A DNA stretch of 64,000 nt from Chitinophaga pinensis. GTDB lineage: Bacteria > Pseudomonadota > Gammaproteobacteria > Burkholderiales > SG8-41. A model generated the notes under the pieces. The model made no database searches and was not told the DNA's origin. It saw only the letters and a program-made list of their open reading frames with translations. Positions 63,325-64,000 of the stretch are shown here, in pieces. Position numbers and translations under genes: made by a program. Position 1 is the stretch's first letter, and every line of letters starts with the position of its first letter. The stretch is from positions 1 to 64,000 of the forward strand of contig CALQCM020000002.1 in the NCBI GenBank assembly GCA_943329075.2. Reading direction: 5' to 3'.

Positions 63325-64000
63325 CTATTTCAGTATCTGATACAGGCTGCTGAAGTCGTCGGTCCATAGCTTGAGTCCCGGGATTTCATCGATCGGAGTG
63401 GTCTTGCCGGCGAGTGCGGGTTTTCCCAGCAGGGCCTTGTCGCGCGTGACGATCACCCAGTCGGTTTTCGAGTACGCCGTTTCCTCGGCGTCGTCGATCA
63501 CCAGCGCGGTCAGCAGGCCCTGGCTGTCGGCGATTTTTTTCACCACCGGCGCCAGCTTGAGGAAGCGGTTGGTGACATGGAAGACGATCGCGCCGCCCGG
63601 CTTCACATGCTTGAGGTAAACCTTCATCGCTTCGTTCGTGATCAGGTGCACCGGAATGGCGTCGCTCGAAAAGGCATCGACTACCAGCACGTCGAAATTC
63701 TGCGGCTCTTCGCGTTCGAGGGAGAGACGTGCGTCGCCGAGGCTGGTTTCGATCGCCGCCTTGCTGTCCTTCAGATAGCTGAACTCGCTTTGCGCGACTT
63801 CGATCACCTGCGGGTTGATGTCGTAGAAGCGGTAGGTGTCGCCGGTTTTGCCCCAAGCCGCCAGCGTGCCGGTGCCAAGACCGATGACGCCGACTTTCTG
63901 GTTTACCGGATTGGCACTCTTGATCGCGAGGCCGACGCCCGAGTCGGGGCCGTAGTAGGTGGTCAGTTCGGTGCGGCGCGCCGGGTTCAGATATTGTTCG
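63325..64000 (-). CDS. Spermidine synthase-like protein, C-terminal part (cut by window edge)
   Basis: The frame is open to the window's right edge, so only the C-terminal 224 residues or so are seen. It has the Rossmann methyltransferase-fold pattern of spermidine synthases: VGVIGLGTGTLAAWGKTGD, then YRFYDINPQVIEVAQSEF and VVDAFSSDAIPVHLI, which fits the subgroup often fused to a membrane (MFS-like) N-terminal domain. The polyamine-specific residues are mostly not recognisable, so it may act on another substrate. Confidence 0.85.
   Translation of the reverse strand, partial: EQYLNPARRTELTTYYGPDSGVGLAIKSANPVNQKVGVIGLGTGTLAAWGKTGDTYRFYDINPQVIEVAQSEFSYLKDSKAAIETSLGDARLSLEREEPQNFDVLVVDAFSSDAIPVHLITNEAMKVYLKHVKPGGAIVFHVTNRFLKLAPVVKKIADSQGLLTALVIDDAEETAYSKTDWVIVTRDKALLGKPALAGKTTPIDEIPGLKLWTDDFSSLYQILK

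Overview
The window is high-GC, densely coded bacterial DNA, most likely from a betaproteobacterium of the order Burkholderiales. The evidence is eight periplasmic Bug (TctC-type) tricarboxylate-binding receptors, a receptor family hugely expanded in that order, together with the housekeeping run uvrA - MFS - ssb - fmdB - DUF502 - aspS - nudB - nadA - EEP nuclease - clsB, whose aspS-to-clsB part is familiar from betaproteobacteria. I saw no rRNA, tRNA, CRISPR array, complete insertion sequence or prophage. The species cannot be named from the sequence.

Layout. 0-24 kb is a catabolic and accessory region. It holds three Bug receptors in tandem, a small lipoprotein, TrhO, a further Bug receptor divergent from a hybrid sensor kinase, an exported two-domain VOC lipoprotein, a coiled-coil membrane protein, an MBL hydrolase with fumarylacetoacetase, an MmgE/PrpD protein, a molybdenum hydroxylase pair (2Fe-2S plus Tat-exported molybdopterin subunit), more Bug receptors, an aldo/keto reductase, a cupin, a D-2-hydroxyacid dehydrogenase and a MOFRL glycerate kinase. 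24-37 kb is the core housekeeping block, including a secreted barnase-like RNase with its barstar-like inhibitor translationally coupled to nudB. 37-50.5 kb is the cell envelope: glycine-zipper protein, ATM1-type ABC exporter, M48 peptidase lipoprotein, a TctD/TctE-type two-component system divergent from a czcCBA heavy-metal efflux operon, an RND tail remnant, a 65-residue protein resembling the Acb2/Tad1 hairpin fold, and a D-Ala-D-Ala endopeptidase.

50.5-64 kb is accessory again: an EgtD-like methyltransferase, a Bug receptor, an MFS carrier, duplicated alpha/beta hydrolases with inverted repeats around one copy, a second molybdenum hydroxylase pair, a RelE/ParE-type toxin-antitoxin pair, an AT-richer stretch (59.3-62.0 kb) with a TAXI receptor and a GIY-YIG protein carrying four C-terminal repeats, another Bug receptor and a truncated spermidine-synthase-like gene. 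Three full copies and one partial copy of a ~76-bp palindromic element lie at 58.4-60.7 kb.

How the genes fit together. The receptors plus molybdenum hydroxylases, FahA, PrpD-like protein, lactonase-like hydrolases, hydroxyacid dehydrogenase and glycerate kinase suggest a scavenger of organic acids and aromatic or heterocyclic compounds. No TctA/TctB or TRAP membrane subunit is present, so the receptors must dock on transporters encoded elsewhere or act as sensors. Leads most worth following are the Acb2/Tad1-like small protein beside the czc locus, the repeated GIY-YIG protein, the 11-bp-phased direct repeats at both ends of the czc operon, and the inverted-repeat-flanked hydrolase.
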